Source: Gammaproteobacteria bacterium (GTDB lineage: Bacteria; Pseudomonadota; Gammaproteobacteria; Burkholderiales; Burkholderiaceae_C). Taken from it: 9,116 nt of DNA. Every line of letters begins with the position of its first letter. The stretch's first letter is position 1. Shown here in pieces: positions 8,355 to 9,116 of this stretch. The position numbers and the translations under genes were made by a program. The notes under the pieces were generated by a model. The model made no database searches. It saw only the letters and a list, made by a program, of their open reading frames with translations, and was not told the origin of the DNA. Where the stretch lies: assembly GCA_018903185.1 (NCBI GenBank), contig JAHIQV010000182.1:1-9116 (forward strand), in the 5' to 3' direction.

Positions 8355-9034
8355 ATGCAGAACCCGACGTGATCGTCGACACCCTCCGCGTGCTGATCGG
8401 CGACGACCACCGTATCGTGCGCGAGGGGCTCAAGCAGATCCTGGCCGATGCACCCGACGTGATGGTGGTGGCCGAGGCGCAGAGCGGTCCCGAGGTGCTG
8501 GAGCAGGTGGCTGCGTTGCAGGGCCGCACCGGGCTGGACCTGGTGCTGCTCGACATCGCGCTGCCCGGCATCGACGGGCTCGACGTGCTGCAGGCGCTCA
8601 AGCGTGAGCACCCGAAGCTGCCGGTGCTGATGCTCAGCACCTACCCCGAGAAGCAGTACGCCGTGCGCTGCATCAAGCTCGGCGCCAGCGGCTACCTGAA
8701 CAAGAGCGCCGATCCGGACGACATGCTGGCCGCGGTGCGCAAGGTGGCTGCGGGTGGGGTGTTCCTCACGTCCACCACGGCCGAAGCCCTGGCCGCCGCT
8801 GTGGGCCAGAGCGGTGCCCACGCCGGGCCCGAGGCGCTGTCGCACCGCGAGCACCAGGTCTACCGCCTGCTCACGCAGGGGCAGACCGTGAGCGAAATTG
8901 GTGCGCAGCTCGGTCTGGCGCCCAACACGGTGAGCACTTACCGGGCGCGCATCCTGAAAAAGCCCGGCACCAAGAACGATGTGGAGCTCGCGCTCTACGC
9001 CGAGCGCCACGCGCGCGTGAAAAACAGCACCTGA
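8351..9034 (+). CDS. LuxR/NarL-family response regulator
   Basis: A 227-residue DNA-binding regulator, cognate to the kinase just upstream. The receiver domain (about 12-133) has the acidic pair Asp18/Asp19, the phosphoacceptor Asp68 in LVLLDIALPG, Ser96 in MLSTYPE, and Lys118 in YLNKS. A GerE/LuxR helix-turn-helix (about 162-217) begins with LSHREHQVYRLL and continues with TVSEIGAQLGLAPNTVSTYRARIL. The start ATG overlaps the kinase stop as ATGA, and AGAGGGAG (8338-8345) lies 5 nt upstream as a strong ribosome-binding site. Phosphorylation by the kinase is expected to promote dimerisation and binding to an inverted-repeat site. The stretch KKPGTKND after the recognition helix has Pro where relatives usually carry Met, a small oddity. 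Targets are not known; a perfect palindrome lies 23 bp after the stop codon. Confidence 0.95.
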   Translation: MNAEPDVIVDTLRVLIGDDHRIVREGLKQILADAPDVMVVAEAQSGPEVLEQVAALQGRTGLDLVLLDIALPGIDGLDVLQALKREHPKLPVLMLSTYPEKQYAVRCIKLGASGYLNKSADPDDMLAAVRKVAAGGVFLTSTTAEALAAAVGQSGAHAGPEALSHREHQVYRLLTQGQTVSEIGAQLGLAPNTVSTYRARILKKPGTKNDVELALYAERHARVKNST

Positions 9035-9056
9035 AAGCGACACGGGCCGGGCGATT

Positions 9057-9074
9057 TGTAGGGGCAGCCCTACA
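9057..9074 (+). repeat. Perfect 7-4-7 palindrome after the response regulator
   Basis: TGTAGGG (9057-9063), spacer GCAG (9064-9067), CCCTACA (9068-9074). It starts 23 bp after the regulator stop. As RNA it would be a stable hairpin but lacks a T-tract, so it is an atypical terminator. As DNA it has the size and symmetry of an operator for a LuxR/NarL-type dimer. In the rest of 9035-9116 I see only a 5-bp CGGGG/TCCCG stem (9075-9088, one wobble), and no gene start. Confidence 0.5.
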
Positions 9075-9116
9075 CGGGGTCGGTCCCGCATCCACGAAAT
9101 GCGGCAAGGCGCCGGA

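Overview
The window is very GC-rich with a strong G/C preference at third codon positions. Its proteins resemble those of Betaproteobacteria of the order Burkholderiales, most likely a Comamonadaceae member such as a Hydrogenophaga-like organism; that is an inference from protein style, not a database match. It looks like ordinary chromosome: no transposase, integrase, phage gene, CRISPR array, tRNA or rRNA was seen, and gene composition is uniform.

Layout. (1) 1-2258 (+): a tandem AAA+ ATPase, probably cut at its 5' end by the window edge. (2) 4641-2304 (-): a two-gene unit, a single-domain rhodanese followed 4 bp later by the DNA helicase recQ; it converges on the ATPase gene with a 45-bp gap. 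(3) 4721-5767 (+): a stand-alone homocysteine-binding module of cobalamin-dependent methionine synthase, divergent from the rhodanese. The 79-bp gap holds two facing -10-like boxes placed so that both transcripts would be leaderless or nearly so. (4) 5768-6036: a 269-bp regulatory region with a terminator hairpin, a sigma70-like promoter whose two boxes are the arms of an inverted repeat, and a clear yybP-ykoY (Mn2+) riboswitch. (5) 6037-6987 (+): alx, a TerC-family membrane protein controlled by that riboswitch. (6) 7110-9034 (+): a soluble PAS-containing NarL-type histidine kinase and its LuxR/NarL-type response regulator with ATGA-overlapping stop and start. A perfect 7-4-7 palindrome follows the regulator.

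The functions are mixed: protein remodelling, DNA repair, sulfur handling, methionine synthesis, Mn2+/alkaline-stress homeostasis and signalling. The best-supported regulatory story is the alx leader. The 3' strand of riboswitch stem P1 is exactly complementary over 7 nt to the alx ribosome-binding region, so metal-stabilised P1 should free the Shine-Dalgarno sequence (a translational ON switch), as in E. coli alx. I did not find convincing evidence of a wholly new biological system. The least understood pieces are the tandem AAA+ protein, the two-component pair with its nearby palindrome, and the isolated methionine-synthase module.
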